NCBI RefSeq assembly: GCF_002836055.1
Contig: NZ_PJBS01000158.1
Location: 1 to 64,000 of the forward strand
Length of the DNA: 64,000 nt
Origin: Psychroflexus sp. MES1-P1E
Lineage (GTDB): Bacteria; Bacteroidota; Bacteroidia; Flavobacteriales; Flavobacteriaceae
Reading direction: 5' to 3'
The notes under the pieces are model-generated. The model searched no databases and was not told the origin of the DNA. It worked only from the letters and a program-made list of their open reading frames with translations. This document shows, in pieces, positions 1-12,497 of this stretch (its first letter is position 1; each line of letters opens with the position of its first letter). A program made the position numbers and the translations under genes.

Positions 1-27
1 GGCAGCGTCAGATGTGTTAAGAGACAG
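1..27 (+). other. Residual sequencing adapter (Nextera transposase end)
   Basis: The first 27 bases match the 3' part of the Nextera read-1 transposase adapter, beginning GGCAGCGTCAGATGTG and ending AAGAGACAG. One A is missing from the internal TGTATAAG, so it reads TGTTAAG. This is library sequence, not genome, and marks the left edge of the window as a contig end. The adapter sequence is from memory. Confidence 0.9.
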
Positions 28-106
28 GATATATACCGAAAATCATCAATCAAAAGCTTGTTTTAATCACAGTTCATTCTGAAGAAGGCATCTCAGGCTA
101 CTCCCT

Positions 107-203
107 GTCATTCTGAAGAAGCCGATAGGCGACTGGAGAATCTTACCTGTCGAAAGCACATAGATTCCTCGGCGAAGCCAAAAAGTTTCTCTGTCGGAAT
201 GAC
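107..203. repeat. Imperfect inverted repeat, copy 1 (downstream of recG)
   Basis: The element opens with GTCATTCTGAAGAAG and closes with CTCTGTCGGAATGAC, so its ends are near-inverse copies. The centre carries GAGAATCTTACCTGTCG followed by AGATTCCTCGGCGAAG. The same layout recurs at 2415-2513 on the other side of recG. It has no coding potential of its own. It resembles the REP/MITE-like intergenic repeats of flavobacterial genomes. A partial left half (TTCATTCTGAAGAAG) also lies at 73-87. Confidence 0.75.
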
Positions 204-230
204 GCAAAGATTACGTGTCGAGAACACACT

Positions 231-2333
231 CTAACTTATATAATTCCAAATCGTCTTATCATTAAATAGGGCTCTGAAGGCTACGTTGATCATATGGTAC
301 TCTTCCAATTTAAAATTAGGATCGGCATTGATGACATGGTGAGCATAGCTCCGCGCGATTTTTAAAATCTGATTGTCCTTAACCAAGTCTGCAATTTTTA
401 ATTCGAGGACTCCGCTTTGCTGGGTTCCCATCAGATTACCAGGACCTCTCAATTTTAAATCGACCTCAGCGATTTCAAATCCGTCGTTGGTGCCCGTTAG
501 GGTTTCCATCCGGGTTTTCCCATCGGCACTTAATTTTTTCCCTGTGATGAGAACACAATAACTTTGCTCTGCCCCTCGTCCTACTCGACCTCTCAATTGG
601 TGTAACTGTGATAAGCCAAAACGCTCAGCACTTTCTATAATCATCAAACTGGCATTGGGCACGTTAACGCCAACTTCAATAACAGTGGTGGCGACCATGA
701 TCTGTGTTTTTCCTTTAACAAAGCGTTCCATTTCGTAAGCCTTATCTTGGGGCTTCATCTTGCCATGAACAATCGAAATTTGATACTTGGGTTTTGGAAA
801 CTCTCGCTCTATACTGGCATAGCCATCCATTAGATCTTTATAGTCAAAGTTGGCGGATTCTTCAATCAGTGGATAAACGATATACACTTGGCGACCTTTC
901 TGGATTTCATCTTTTATAAATTTAAAAACCTTTAGGCGATTGCTATCGAAGCGATGTACAGTTTTGATGGGTTTCCTTCCTGGTGGCAATTCATCGATCA
1001 CAGATATGTCTAAATCACCATACAGACTCATGGCCAAAGTTCTAGGAATAGGTGTCGCTGTCATCACTAGCACGTGAGGAGGCAACGTATTCTTCTTCCA
1101 TAGTTTAGCACGCTGTGCAACTCCAAACCTGTGCTGCTCATCGATAACGGCTAGACCGATATTTTTGAATTTTACGGTATCTTCAATAAGCGCATGGGTG
1201 CCGATTAAAATATGTAATTCACCATTTTGAAGGCGTTCATGTAATACTTTTCTATCCTTTTTCTTGGTGGAACCCGTCAAGATCTCCACTTGAACTCCTA
1301 TAGGTTCACATAATTCTGAAATGCCCTCATAATGTTGTGAAGCCAGAATTTCTGTCGGCGCCATCAAACAGGCCTGAAATCCGTTATCTATAGCTATCAA
1401 CATGCTCATAAGAGCCACTATGGTTTTTCCTGAGCCTACATCGCCCTGTAATAGGCGATTCATCTGAGCATTACTTCCTAGGTCTTTGCGTATTTCTTTC
1501 AGCACTCGCTTTTGAGCACCAGTAAGTTCAAATGGAAGAACAGTGTTATAAAACGCATTGAAATACTCGCCCACTTGCTTAAACCTAAAGCCTTTGATTT
1601 TTGATTTATGAACCGCATTTTTTCTAAGCAGCTGCAATTGGATGTAGAAAAACTCTTCAAACTTGAGTCGAAATTGCGCTTTTGCCAAAAGCTCTGAAGA
1701 TTGAGGGAAATGGACATTTCTCATGGCTTCTGTCTTCGATATTAACTTTAGATCCGCTATGATGGAAGCGGGTAAGGTTTCGCTAAAATTCCCTGATTGT
1801 TCAAGCAACCCAAACATCAAGGTGCTTATCATACGGTTTGAAACCCCTCTCTTGCTTAATTTTTCAGTAGAAGGATATACCGGATACATTTTAACGTTAG
1901 ACTTTGTTTTGGCTTTTTCCAACTCTTCAATCTCCGGATGTGGCATCGAAAAGCTACCATTGAAATTATTCAATTTACCAAAAATTACATAAGGCGCATT
2001 CGTATTCACGTTTTCCAAAATCCATTTGTGACCTCGAAACCAAACCAACTCTATGCTTCCTGTATCATCTTCAAAGTCGGCCACCACACGCTTACCCTTT
2101 TTCATGGGAAGGGTCCGCACCTTGGTTATCTTTCCGATAATTTGGACTTCAGCAGAACTATCCTGCAACTCAGATATTTTGTAAAAGCGAGACTTATCGA
2201 TATATCTAAATGGGAAAAACTCAAGTAAATTTTGAAAACTATGGATATGCAGTTCGGTTTTCAATAAATCTGCTCTATTGGGACCAACACCTTTTAAGTA
2301 TTCGATAGGTGTTTGAAGGGTTTTTGCGTCCAT
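231..2333 (-). CDS. recG: ATP-dependent DNA helicase RecG
   Basis: RecG remodels stalled replication forks and Holliday junctions, driving branch migration. The 700-aa length is normal for the family. An N-terminal wedge/OB-fold region covers about residues 1-250. The helicase core follows, with Walker A GDVGSGKT near residue 300, the RecG-type DEQH box (IDEQHRFG) near 395, motif III MTATPIPRT, and the C-terminal LRGRVGRG motif with the RecG-specific GTQQSG segment. The ATG start at 2333 gives MDAKTLQTPIEYLKGVGP, the usual RecG amino end. It stands alone, bounded on both sides by copies of an intergenic repeat, so it is probably transcribed by itself. Confidence 0.97.
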   Translation of the reverse strand: MDAKTLQTPIEYLKGVGPNRADLLKTELHIHSFQNLLEFFPFRYIDKSRFYKISELQDSSAEVQIIGKITKVRTLPMKKGKRVVADFEDDTGSIELVWFRGHKWILENVNTNAPYVIFGKLNNFNGSFSMPHPEIEELEKAKTKSNVKMYPVYPSTEKLSKRGVSNRMISTLMFGLLEQSGNFSETLPASIIADLKLISKTEAMRNVHFPQSSELLAKAQFRLKFEEFFYIQLQLLRKNAVHKSKIKGFRFKQVGEYFNAFYNTVLPFELTGAQKRVLKEIRKDLGSNAQMNRLLQGDVGSGKTIVALMSMLIAIDNGFQACLMAPTEILASQHYEGISELCEPIGVQVEILTGSTKKKDRKVLHERLQNGELHILIGTHALIEDTVKFKNIGLAVIDEQHRFGVAQRAKLWKKNTLPPHVLVMTATPIPRTLAMSLYGDLDISVIDELPPGRKPIKTVHRFDSNRLKVFKFIKDEIQKGRQVYIVYPLIEESANFDYKDLMDGYASIEREFPKPKYQISIVHGKMKPQDKAYEMERFVKGKTQIMVATTVIEVGVNVPNASLMIIESAERFGLSQLHQLRGRVGRGAEQSYCVLITGKKLSADGKTRMETLTGTNDGFEIAEVDLKLRGPGNLMGTQQSGVLELKIADLVKDNQILKIARSYAHHVINADPNFKLEEYHMINVAFRALFNDKTIWNYIS

Positions 2334-2414
2334 AGTACGAATGTAATATATTTTGCTAAAATTTGAATTTCATACATAAAAAAAGCCTCTCTCTTGAAAA
2401 GATATTTCGAAAGA

Positions 2415-2513
2415 GTCATTCTGAAGGAGCTTTTTCGACGACTGAAGAATCTTACCTGCCGAAAAGCTGAAAGATTCCTCGGCGAAGCAAAAGAGCTTCT
2501 CTGTCGGAATGAC
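2415..2513. repeat. Imperfect inverted repeat, copy 2 (upstream of recG)
   Basis: It begins GTCATTCTGAAGGAGC and ends GCTTCTCTGTCGGAATGAC. The left arm (to GAAGAATCTT) is close to the reverse complement of the right arm (from AAGATTCCTC). It has the same architecture as 107-203. On RNA it could fold into a long imperfect hairpin in the region upstream of recG. Confidence 0.8.
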
Positions 2514-2524
2514 AAAACGCCACT

Positions 2525-2745
2525 GTCATTCTGAAGGAGTTTTTTGCGTCTGAAGAATCTTACCTGTCGGAATGACACTGGGATTCCTCGTCGAAGCAAA
2601 AAAGCTTCTCTGTCGGAAAGCTGAAAGATTCCTCGTCGAAGCAAGAAAGCTTCTCTGTCGGAATGACACTGAGATTCCTCGTCGAAGCAAAAGAGCTTCT
2701 CTGTCGGAATGACACTGGGATTCTTCGTCGAAGTAAAAAGTTTAT
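2525..2745. repeat. Second inverted-repeat copy followed by tandem right-arm units
   Basis: It opens with another left arm (GTCATTCTGAAGGAG at 2525). Four successive right-arm units follow, each containing GATTCCTCGTCGAAGCA or a close variant, and most ending CTCTGTCGGAATGAC. Units start near 2580, 2626, 2671 and 2717; the last is degraded (ATTCTTCGTCGAAGTAAAAAG). Unit spacing of about 45 bp suggests amplification by slippage or unequal recombination. Open frames across it only translate the repeat and are not genes. Confidence 0.8.
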
Positions 2746-2750
2746 CATAA

Positions 2751-2780
2751 AAAAAAGCTGCCTTCAACAGGCAGCTTTTT
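2751..2780 (-). terminator. Rho-independent terminator after the amidohydrolase operon
   Basis: AAAAAAGCTGCC and GGCAGCTTTTT pair around a short loop. On the minus strand the hairpin lies 20 bases past the amidohydrolase stop codon and is followed by a T run. Confidence 0.85.
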
Positions 2781-2800
2781 GATTGAATTCTTTTAAAAAA

Positions 2801-4093
2801 CTAGTCTTCGTATTTTTTTGAATACCTTTTGTACAATTCCGTTTGATGAGTCTCTAAACTTATAGCCCTTCCTTGTATAAAAGCTTTGGTCAAAATATTT
2901 CCTCGCATATCGAGGGCATCGCCTTCACTGATAAAAAGGGTAGCGTCTTTTCCCACTTCAAGAGAACCAATTTGGTCTTCCATGCCAAGAATTTTTGCTG
3001 TATTAAGGGTGATCATCTGTAATGCTAATTCCCTATCCACTCCAAATGCAGCAGCAGTTCCTGCATAAAATGGTAGGTTTCGGGAATTCATACGTTCCAT
3101 ACGCCCACTCCCTTCCAAGGCTACTAAGACGCCTGCATCACTTAGTAATTTCGGCAATTTATAGGGTAAATCATAATCATCATCTTCAAAATTTGGATTG
3201 AGATGTGTCCGTTGTATCAAGACAGAAATACCATTAGCTTTTAAATCGGCAGCTACTTTATAAGCGTGATATCCACCAACAATAGTCACTCTGTCTAGAT
3301 CCATTTTTCTTTTAAAGCTAATAGCATCTTTGATTTCCTTTTCGCCATCCACATGGATAAATAAACCTTTTGAACCGTCAAACAGTCCATCCATGGCCTC
3401 AAATTCCAAGTCTTTTTCTTTAGAACCAGGAACATAGGCTTCAGCATTTTTAAAGTAAGCCACCAATTCATCTATTTCTTGGGTGTACTCTTTATTTTTC
3501 TCCCAAACTCTATCCGTATCATACCAACTTCCACTTCTGCTAAACCCATTAGGCCAATTTAAGTGAATGGCATCATTTTCCTTAATAACCGCATCTTCCC
3601 AATTCCAAGCGTCAAATTGAACAATAGAAGAAGTTCCTGAAATACGCCCCCCTTGAGGTGTAATCTGGCCCATCAACACACCGTTGGGACGCATACTTTC
3701 AACAACTTGACTTTCTGCGTTGTAGGCGATTAAACTTCTAACGTGAGGTAACATTTTACCCATTTCATCTTTATCGTCCGTAGCGGCAACAGCATCAATC
3801 TCTACAAGGCCTAAAGTGGCATTGGGAGCTATAAAGCCAGGATAAACATGTTTTCCATTAGCATCGATGGTTTTCCCTTTTGCCTGTGAGGTATCTGTGC
3901 CCACATAAGTTATTTTTCCATCTTCAAAAACCACAACAGAATTTTCAACGACATCCATATTACCAATATGAGCGGTCGCTCCCACTATCGAAATAGCTTT
4001 AGTTTGCTGTGGGGCTGGGGTTTGTTGAGCATTTATAAATTGTGTAGAGGCCAGTGCAACGACACAGCTTAATAGAATATGTATATATTTCAT
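2801..4093 (-). CDS. Secreted amidohydrolase-family protein, likely lacking the metal site
   Basis: The protein (430 aa) has a signal peptide, MKYIHILLSCVVALAS..., and an amidohydrolase superfamily composite fold: the N-terminal beta sandwich (IVGATAHIG, FEDGKITYVG, GKHVYPGFI) and the C-terminal return (LNTAKILGMEDQIGSLEVGKDA). The usual HxH metal motif after YPGFI is absent (it reads APNATLG), so independent hydrolase activity is doubtful. The start at 4093 was preferred over the ATG at 4120: it gives a clean signal peptide and lies one base after the stop of the upstream gene. Tight coupling to the larger amidohydrolase suggests the two act as a pair. The substrate (peptide, imide or other amide) is unknown. 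Confidence 0.85.
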   Translation of the reverse strand: MKYIHILLSCVVALASTQFINAQQTPAPQQTKAISIVGATAHIGNMDVVENSVVVFEDGKITYVGTDTSQAKGKTIDANGKHVYPGFIAPNATLGLVEIDAVAATDDKDEMGKMLPHVRSLIAYNAESQVVESMRPNGVLMGQITPQGGRISGTSSIVQFDAWNWEDAVIKENDAIHLNWPNGFSRSGSWYDTDRVWEKNKEYTQEIDELVAYFKNAEAYVPGSKEKDLEFEAMDGLFDGSKGLFIHVDGEKEIKDAISFKRKMDLDRVTIVGGYHAYKVAADLKANGISVLIQRTHLNPNFEDDDYDLPYKLPKLLSDAGVLVALEGSGRMERMNSRNLPFYAGTAAAFGVDRELALQMITLNTAKILGMEDQIGSLEVGKDATLFISEGDALDMRGNILTKAFIQGRAISLETHQTELYKRYSKKYED

Positions 4094-4094
4094 C

Positions 4095-7100
<3,006 letters not shown>

Positions 7101-7118
7101 TGAGATTAAATTTTATGG

Positions 7119-8258
7119 TTAATGTGATTGTTGTTTATAATAATTAACCAATAACGCAACAACATAGCTATAACTTTCTATGCCTTGGGGCTGGTTATTG
7201 ACTTTTAAATAATTGCCATATATTTTTTCCATAATTAACTCTACTGGACCTGAATAAGTTTCCCAAAAGTTTTGAACTTCTTGGTAGTTTTTGAGAATAC
7301 CAGGATGCAAATCAGAAATCAGAACCCCGGATAAGACTGGGTCTTTTTTATACATATCGTTAAGACTGTACTTTAAAGCAAAAGTTAAACCCGAGTAACG
7401 TAAAAATTTATTGGTATCTTCCATAGTAATTATTGAGGCTATAAAATTAGCTTCATTTTCCTTAGAAAAGCCCAACTGATGTCCGATCTCGTGAGCCATC
7501 GTTGTTGGAAATTTATACGTAGGAATCTTATAATTATACTGAGCTTCGTTTGTAAATGGGTTCACATACCCACTAAACCCTGCGTAGGAAAGTGGGAGCG
7601 AAAACAAAGAAGGCTTTAAATTTTCTATGCGATAAGAAATTTTTAGATCGGTATTCCCTGTATTTTGGTAAGCTTGAAATACCAGATCTTGAACTTCCTT
7701 TTGTGTAAAATCATAGTCAACCTTTAAACTGTCCTCACTCACCAATTGAGAATGTAGAGTATTGGTTTGCTGAATGAGATCGCAGGTGTATTCCAATAAA
7801 TCTGCTTTGTTATATTCCGTAGAAATTCCTAAAGAGTCATGAAGCGGAAGCCTATAATAATTAAAGCCCCAAAATACATGAAATAAAAAATAGATTAAGG
7901 AGACAAATGCAAAAGCTTCTAGCAGCAGTGTCTTTAGACTTTTAGTTTTTCGCATTATAAGCTTAATAAGCCATCCCAGAATAATTAATACCAAAGCTGA
8001 ATAAAATAGGTCACCGATAGAAAAAGGAATCCATGACGTTAAAAAATGTTGAAATTGGGAGATATAAACAAAAAAAGACTGGCTGTAATAGGTTTCTACC
8101 AAATCGGGGAATCCCTTAAGGATATAGATAAAAAGAAATTGAATTGGAAAAAAAATAGCCAGTAACTTTAGGATGGTGTTTCTCAAGAATTCAATTTTAA
8201 AATTAATTTTTAGCGATCTAGAAATCTGTAATTCTACACTTAGGTCAAACTTAATCAA
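7119..8258 (-). CDS. DUF3810 membrane protein with metallopeptidase-like HExxH motif
   Basis: The protein is 379 aa. Three hydrophobic segments lie in the first about 130 residues (LLAIFFPIQFLFIYIL, FYSALVLIILGWLI, ALVSLIYFLF-type stretch). A soluble domain follows with TMAHEIGHQLG, an HExxH motif of the gluzincin type, then ENEANFIA, which supplies a further acidic residue. This is the layout of the DUF3810 family, common in Bacteroidota and Firmicutes and of unproven function. A membrane-bound zinc peptidase role is inferred from the motif. It is the first gene of a probable operon with the two amidohydrolases, 18 bases upstream of the 1001-aa gene. It diverges from purL. Confidence 0.85.
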   Translation of the reverse strand: MIKFDLSVELQISRSLKINFKIEFLRNTILKLLAIFFPIQFLFIYILKGFPDLVETYYSQSFFVYISQFQHFLTSWIPFSIGDLFYSALVLIILGWLIKLIMRKTKSLKTLLLEAFAFVSLIYFLFHVFWGFNYYRLPLHDSLGISTEYNKADLLEYTCDLIQQTNTLHSQLVSEDSLKVDYDFTQKEVQDLVFQAYQNTGNTDLKISYRIENLKPSLFSLPLSYAGFSGYVNPFTNEAQYNYKIPTYKFPTTMAHEIGHQLGFSKENEANFIASIITMEDTNKFLRYSGLTFALKYSLNDMYKKDPVLSGVLISDLHPGILKNYQEVQNFWETYSGPVELIMEKIYGNYLKVNNQPQGIESYSYVVALLVNYYKQQSH

Positions 8259-8285
8259 ATTCTAAAAATACTCACATATTTATCG

Positions 8286-8293
8286 TAATTTTG
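8286..8293 (+). promoter_or_regulatory. Candidate -7 element for purL
   Basis: TAATTTTG fits the Bacteroidota -7 consensus TAnnTTTG and lies 34 bases before the purL ATG. No good -33 TTG is visible at the expected spacing, so this is tentative. Confidence 0.45.
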
Positions 8294-8327
8294 AGGGCGT
8301 CAAAACACATCTTTAATTCATCAAGAA

Positions 8328-11300
8328 ATGATAATCTTCTTCAAGGCTGAATCGACGCATCGCTTCGCTGTTTCCATAGATAAACGACCAGATTACGAAA
8401 CTATCAAAAAACTAAAATGGGTCTTCGGCGATGCTCAGTTTGTTGATAAAAAACATTTGGAGGGTCAATATATAGGGCCTAGACAAGTTATGGTCACTCC
8501 ATGGAGTACCAATGCCGTAGAAATTACTCAAAACATGGGAATTGAAGGAATTTCAAGGATTGAAGAATTTCATGAAGTAACTTCTGAAGAAACCCGTTTT
8601 GATAAAATGCTTTTCCAAAAGTATAATGACCTGGATCAAAATCTGTTTACGATCCATATAGAACCAGAACCCGTTTTAGAAATTGAGGACATCGCAGCTT
8701 ACAATCAAAAAGAAGGCTTAGCGCTTAATGGCGAGGAGGTCAATTATTTAGAGGACTTATCCAAAAAATTGAATCGGCGTCTTACCGATGCTGAAGTTTT
8801 CGGTTTTTCTCAAGTCAACTCAGAACATTGTCGCCATAAAATTTTCAATGGTACTTTTATTATTGATGGAGAAGAGCAAAAAGAATCCCTCTTTAAACTG
8901 ATTAGAAAAACTTCTGAAACGCATCCCAATACAATCGTTTCTGCCTACAAAGACAATGTCGCTTTTATCGAAGGGCCTCAAGTTGAGCAATTCGCTCCTC
9001 AAAGACCAGATATAGCTTCAGAATATAAAAACTCAATTTTCAGTTCTGTCATTTCCTTAAAAGCTGAAACTCATAATTTCCCAACTACTGTTGAACCTTT
9101 CAACGGGGCAGCAACGGGAAGCGGTGGTGAAATACGAGACAGGCTAGCTGGAGGAAAAGGGTCTTTGCCTCTATCTGGATCTGCAGTGTATATGACTGCT
9201 TATCCAAGATTAAAAGATAATAAACCCTGGGAAAAAGTAAGTGCTGAAAGAGACTGGCTGTATCAAAGTCCGCTTGATATTTTGATTAAAGCCTCTAATG
9301 GGGCTTCAGATTTTGGTAATAAGTTTGGACAGCCCCTCATCAATGGTTCTCTTTTCACTTTTGAACATGAAGAACACAACAGACTTTTAGCTTACGATAA
9401 AGTCATTATGCTAGCTGGAGGTGTTGGATACGGTAAAGCCGATCAAGCTATAAAAGAACGGCCTCAAGAAAATGATGATATTGTTATTCTTGGTGGAGAC
9501 AACTATAGAATTGGTATGGGAGGTGCTGCTGTATCTTCTTCGGACACTGGAGAATTTAACAGTGACATTGAATTAAATGCTGTACAACGGTCTAACCCTG
9601 AAATGCAAAAAAGAGCAGCCAATGCTATTAGAGCCATGGTGGAATTAGATCATAATCCTATTCGTTCCATTCACGATCATGGCGCTGGCGGACATTTAAA
9701 CTGCTTAAGCGAATTGGTAGAAGACACAGGAGGCCATATCGATATCAACAAACTTCCTGTTGGAGACCCAACGCTTTCCGCAAAAGAGATTATTGGTAAC
9801 GAATCCCAAGAACGCATGGGACTTGTCATCAGTGAAGAAGATTCTAAGTTTTTAGAAAAAGTTGCCTTGCGTGAACGGTCGCCAATGTATAGAGTTGGAA
9901 AGGTCACTAACGATCATCAATTTGTTTTTAAGAATTCTAAAACTCAAGAAAAACCTCTAGATCTTAAGCTTGAAGATATGTTTGGAAGTTCTCCAAAGAC
10001 CTTCATGAAAGATCAAAGAGTACATAGAGGGTATAGTGACATAACGTATCATCCAGACCATATTTACAACTACGTAGAAAAACTGCTTCAGCTGGAATCT
10101 ATAGCTTGCAAAGACTGGCTAGTGAATAAAGTAGATCGCTGTGTGACTGGACGAGTGGCTGTACAGCAAACCCTTGGCCCTCTTCAAGTTCCTCTTAATA
10201 ACTGTGGAGTAGTAGCTTTGGATTACAACGGCAAAGAAGGCATTGCCAGTTCTATTGGGCATTCCCCTATTTCTGGACTTATTGATCCTGTTGCTGGTGC
10301 CAAAAATTCTATTGCTGAAGCTCTTACAAACCTTATTTGGGCTCCCCTAAAAGACAATCTAACTTCAGTGTCATTATCTGCCAATTGGATGTGGCCATGT
10401 CATAATCCTGGTGAAGATGCGAGATTGTATGATGCTGTGCAGGCCGTTTCAGAATTTGCCATTAATTTAGGAATCAATGTCCCTACCGGAAAAGATTCCT
10501 TATCGATGAAGCAACGTTACAAAGATAAAGAGGTGCTTTCCCCAGGCACCGTTATTATATCTGCCGCAGCAAATTGTAATGACATTACAAATGTTGTAGA
10601 ACCCATGTTTCAGAAAAATAGTGGATCTATTTACTATTTAGATTTATCTCAGCACAGCTTGCAATTAGGAGGTTCTGCTTTTGCTCAAACCTTAGGTAAA
10701 TTAGGAAGCAAAGCCCCTGGGATTCATAAGGATGAAGAGTTTAAAAAGAAGTTTAATGCTGTTCAAACCTTAATTAAACATCATAAAATAGCGAGTGGAC
10801 ATGATATTTCTTCTGGTGGTTTGATAACAACGCTGCTTGAATTGTGTTTTGCAGACAATGATCTTGGAGCTGATATCCAGCTTTCAAAGTTTAAAGAACA
10901 AGATATTTTTAAAATTCTATTCTCAGAAAATTCTGGTATTGTCTTTCAAGTCAATGACGAAATCACAAATGAGTTTAAAGAACTTGGTATTGAACCTTTA
11001 TATTTAGGGGAAGTTAATACCTCTGGGGCACTCAATATTTCTCATAAAGATCAAAATTTAGAATTTGATATCAATACGTACAGAACGCATTGGATGAAAA
11101 CCTCTTATGAATTCGACAAGCACCAAAGTGGTGAGAAAAAAGCTAAAGAACGTCACGATAATTTTAGACACAATGCATTAAAATTTAAGTTTCCTGAGCA
11201 TTTTGATGGAACACTTAAAGCTGTAAAAGGCCAACGCGTTAAAGCCGCTATCATAAGAGAAAAAGGATCTAACAGTGAACGAGAAATGGCTAGAGCCCTG

Positions 11301-11981
11301 CACTTAGCTGGATTCGATGTAAAAGACATTCACATGACAGATTTAATGTCCGGTGAAGAAACCCTTGAAGATGTTCAGTTTATAGCTGCGGTAGGCGGTT
11401 TTTCCAATTCTGATGTTTTAGGCAGTGCTAAAGGCTGGGCAGGCACTTTTAAATATAATGAAAATGCTAATTTGGCTCTTCGTAATTTCTTCGATAGAGA
11501 AGACACTTTATCTATAGGAGTATGTAATGGTTGCCAACTGTTCATAGAACTAGGACTCATTACTCCTCACCATAACGATAAGCCTAAAATGCTTCATAAT
11601 GACTCCGGAAAATTTGAATGTAGATTTACCGCGGTCGATATTACTGAAAGCAATAGCATCATGCTAAAAAGCCTTGAAGGTTCTACTTTAGGAATCTGGG
11701 CAGCACATGGTGAAGGTAAATTTCACTTACCTTTAGAAGAGTTCAAGTATTCCATTCCTGCAAAATACTTCAGAGAAGAATTTCCTTGTAACCCGAATGG
11801 TTCAGATTACAATGCTGCTATGTTATGTGACGATTCAGGACGACATCTAGTGATGATGCCTCATCTAGAACGTTCCACCTTTTCATGGAACTGGGCCCAT
11901 TATCCAAAAGATAGAAAAGATGAAGTTTCACCATGGATAGAAGCTTTTCAAAATGCAAAACACTGGTTAGATAAACACTAA
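8328..11981 (+). CDS. purL: Phosphoribosylformylglycinamidine synthase, single-chain type
   Basis: PurL converts FGAR, glutamine and ATP to FGAM, the fourth step of purine synthesis. The 1217-aa length is that of the large fused enzyme, with the glutaminase on the same chain. An N-terminal PurS-like domain comes first. The two AIRS-type ATP-binding halves follow, with GFSQVNSEHCRHKIFNG, KAETHNFPTTVEPFNGAATGSGG and DHGAGGHLNCLSE in the first half and SGHDISSGGL in the second. The C-terminal class I glutaminase has the nucleophile cysteine in SIGVCNGCQLF and the histidine/glutamate of WAAHGEGKF. The downstream cupin gene begins four bases after its stop and is probably co-transcribed. Confidence 0.98.
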   Translation: MIIFFKAESTHRFAVSIDKRPDYETIKKLKWVFGDAQFVDKKHLEGQYIGPRQVMVTPWSTNAVEITQNMGIEGISRIEEFHEVTSEETRFDKMLFQKYNDLDQNLFTIHIEPEPVLEIEDIAAYNQKEGLALNGEEVNYLEDLSKKLNRRLTDAEVFGFSQVNSEHCRHKIFNGTFIIDGEEQKESLFKLIRKTSETHPNTIVSAYKDNVAFIEGPQVEQFAPQRPDIASEYKNSIFSSVISLKAETHNFPTTVEPFNGAATGSGGEIRDRLAGGKGSLPLSGSAVYMTAYPRLKDNKPWEKVSAERDWLYQSPLDILIKASNGASDFGNKFGQPLINGSLFTFEHEEHNRLLAYDKVIMLAGGVGYGKADQAIKERPQENDDIVILGGDNYRIGMGGAAVSSSDTGEFNSDIELNAVQRSNPEMQKRAANAIRAMVELDHNPIRSIHDHGAGGHLNCLSELVEDTGGHIDINKLPVGDPTLSAKEIIGNESQERMGLVISEEDSKFLEKVALRERSPMYRVGKVTNDHQFVFKNSKTQEKPLDLKLEDMFGSSPKTFMKDQRVHRGYSDITYHPDHIYNYVEKLLQLESIACKDWLVNKVDRCVTGRVAVQQTLGPLQVPLNNCGVVALDYNGKEGIASSIGHSPISGLIDPVAGAKNSIAEALTNLIWAPLKDNLTSVSLSANWMWPCHNPGEDARLYDAVQAVSEFAINLGINVPTGKDSLSMKQRYKDKEVLSPGTVIISAAANCNDITNVVEPMFQKNSGSIYYLDLSQHSLQLGGSAFAQTLGKLGSKAPGIHKDEEFKKKFNAVQTLIKHHKIASGHDISSGGLITTLLELCFADNDLGADIQLSKFKEQDIFKILFSENSGIVFQVNDEITNEFKELGIEPLYLGEVNTSGALNISHKDQNLEFDINTYRTHWMKTSYEFDKHQSGEKKAKERHDNFRHNALKFKFPEHFDGTLKAVKGQRVKAAIIREKGSNSEREMARALHLAGFDVKDIHMTDLMSGEETLEDVQFIAAVGGFSNSDVLGSAKGWAGTFKYNENANLALRNFFDREDTLSIGVCNGCQLFIELGLITPHHNDKPKMLHNDSGKFECRFTAVDITESNSIMLKSLEGSTLGIWAAHGEGKFHLPLEEFKYSIPAKYFREEFPCNPNGSDYNAAMLCDDSGRHLVMMPHLERSTFSWNWAHYPKDRKDEVSPWIEAFQNAKHWLDKH

Positions 11982-11984
11982 AAC

Positions 11985-12485
11985 ATGCTTGGAAAAGAAG
12001 AACTGATCGATAAACTACAGCTCGAAAAACATCCTGAAGGAGGCTATTTTAAAGAAACTTATAGAAGTGAAACCCTACTTCCTGAATCTGCTTTACCTTC
12101 TGAATTTTCTTCTGATAGAAATGCAAGTACATGCATCTATTTTATGCTCACCTCAGATGAATTCTCAGCTTTTCATAAAGTAAATCAAGATGAAGCTTGG
12201 CATTTTTATTTAGGGGAAACCATCACACTGCATATAGTTTCACCTGAAGGTGAATATTCTCAGGTAAGCATTGGAAACGACTTTAGTCAAAAGGAAACTC
12301 CTCAGTTTGTAGTTCCCGCTCAGCATTGGTTTGCCGCGGAAATCAAAACTGAAGACAGCTTTGCTTTAGTAGGGTGTACAGTCGCTCCAGGATTCGATTT
12401 TGAGGACTTCAACCTAGCAGAACCACAAAAACTTCAACAGCTATTCCCTCAGCACATAGAGATCATACAAAAACTCACCCGATAA
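11985..12485 (+). CDS. DUF985 cupin protein
   Basis: The protein is 166 aa with a DUF985-type cupin: it opens LIDKLQLEKHPEGGYFKETYRS and carries the STCIYFMLTSDEFSAFHKV, DEAWHFYLGE and QHWFAAE segments typical of the family. Members fold as a single cupin barrel. No activity is established for most, though some are called predicted sugar epimerases. It starts four bases after purL, so it rides on the purL transcript. No signal peptide; cytoplasmic. Confidence 0.88.
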   Translation: MLGKEELIDKLQLEKHPEGGYFKETYRSETLLPESALPSEFSSDRNASTCIYFMLTSDEFSAFHKVNQDEAWHFYLGETITLHIVSPEGEYSQVSIGNDFSQKETPQFVVPAQHWFAAEIKTEDSFALVGCTVAPGFDFEDFNLAEPQKLQQLFPQHIEIIQKLTR

Positions 12486-12497
12486 TTTTAAATTGTT

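Noticed and set aside
2525-2745. Possible CRISPR array
   Set aside because: The units are nearly contiguous with no unique spacers of constant length, arms are inversely related, and no cas genes are nearby.
2294-2767. Minus-strand open frames of 157 and 62 codons with repeated FCFDEESQCHSD-like text
   Set aside because: They translate the intergenic repeat array in different frames; the periodic protein text comes from the 45-bp DNA unit and no start signal or domain is present.
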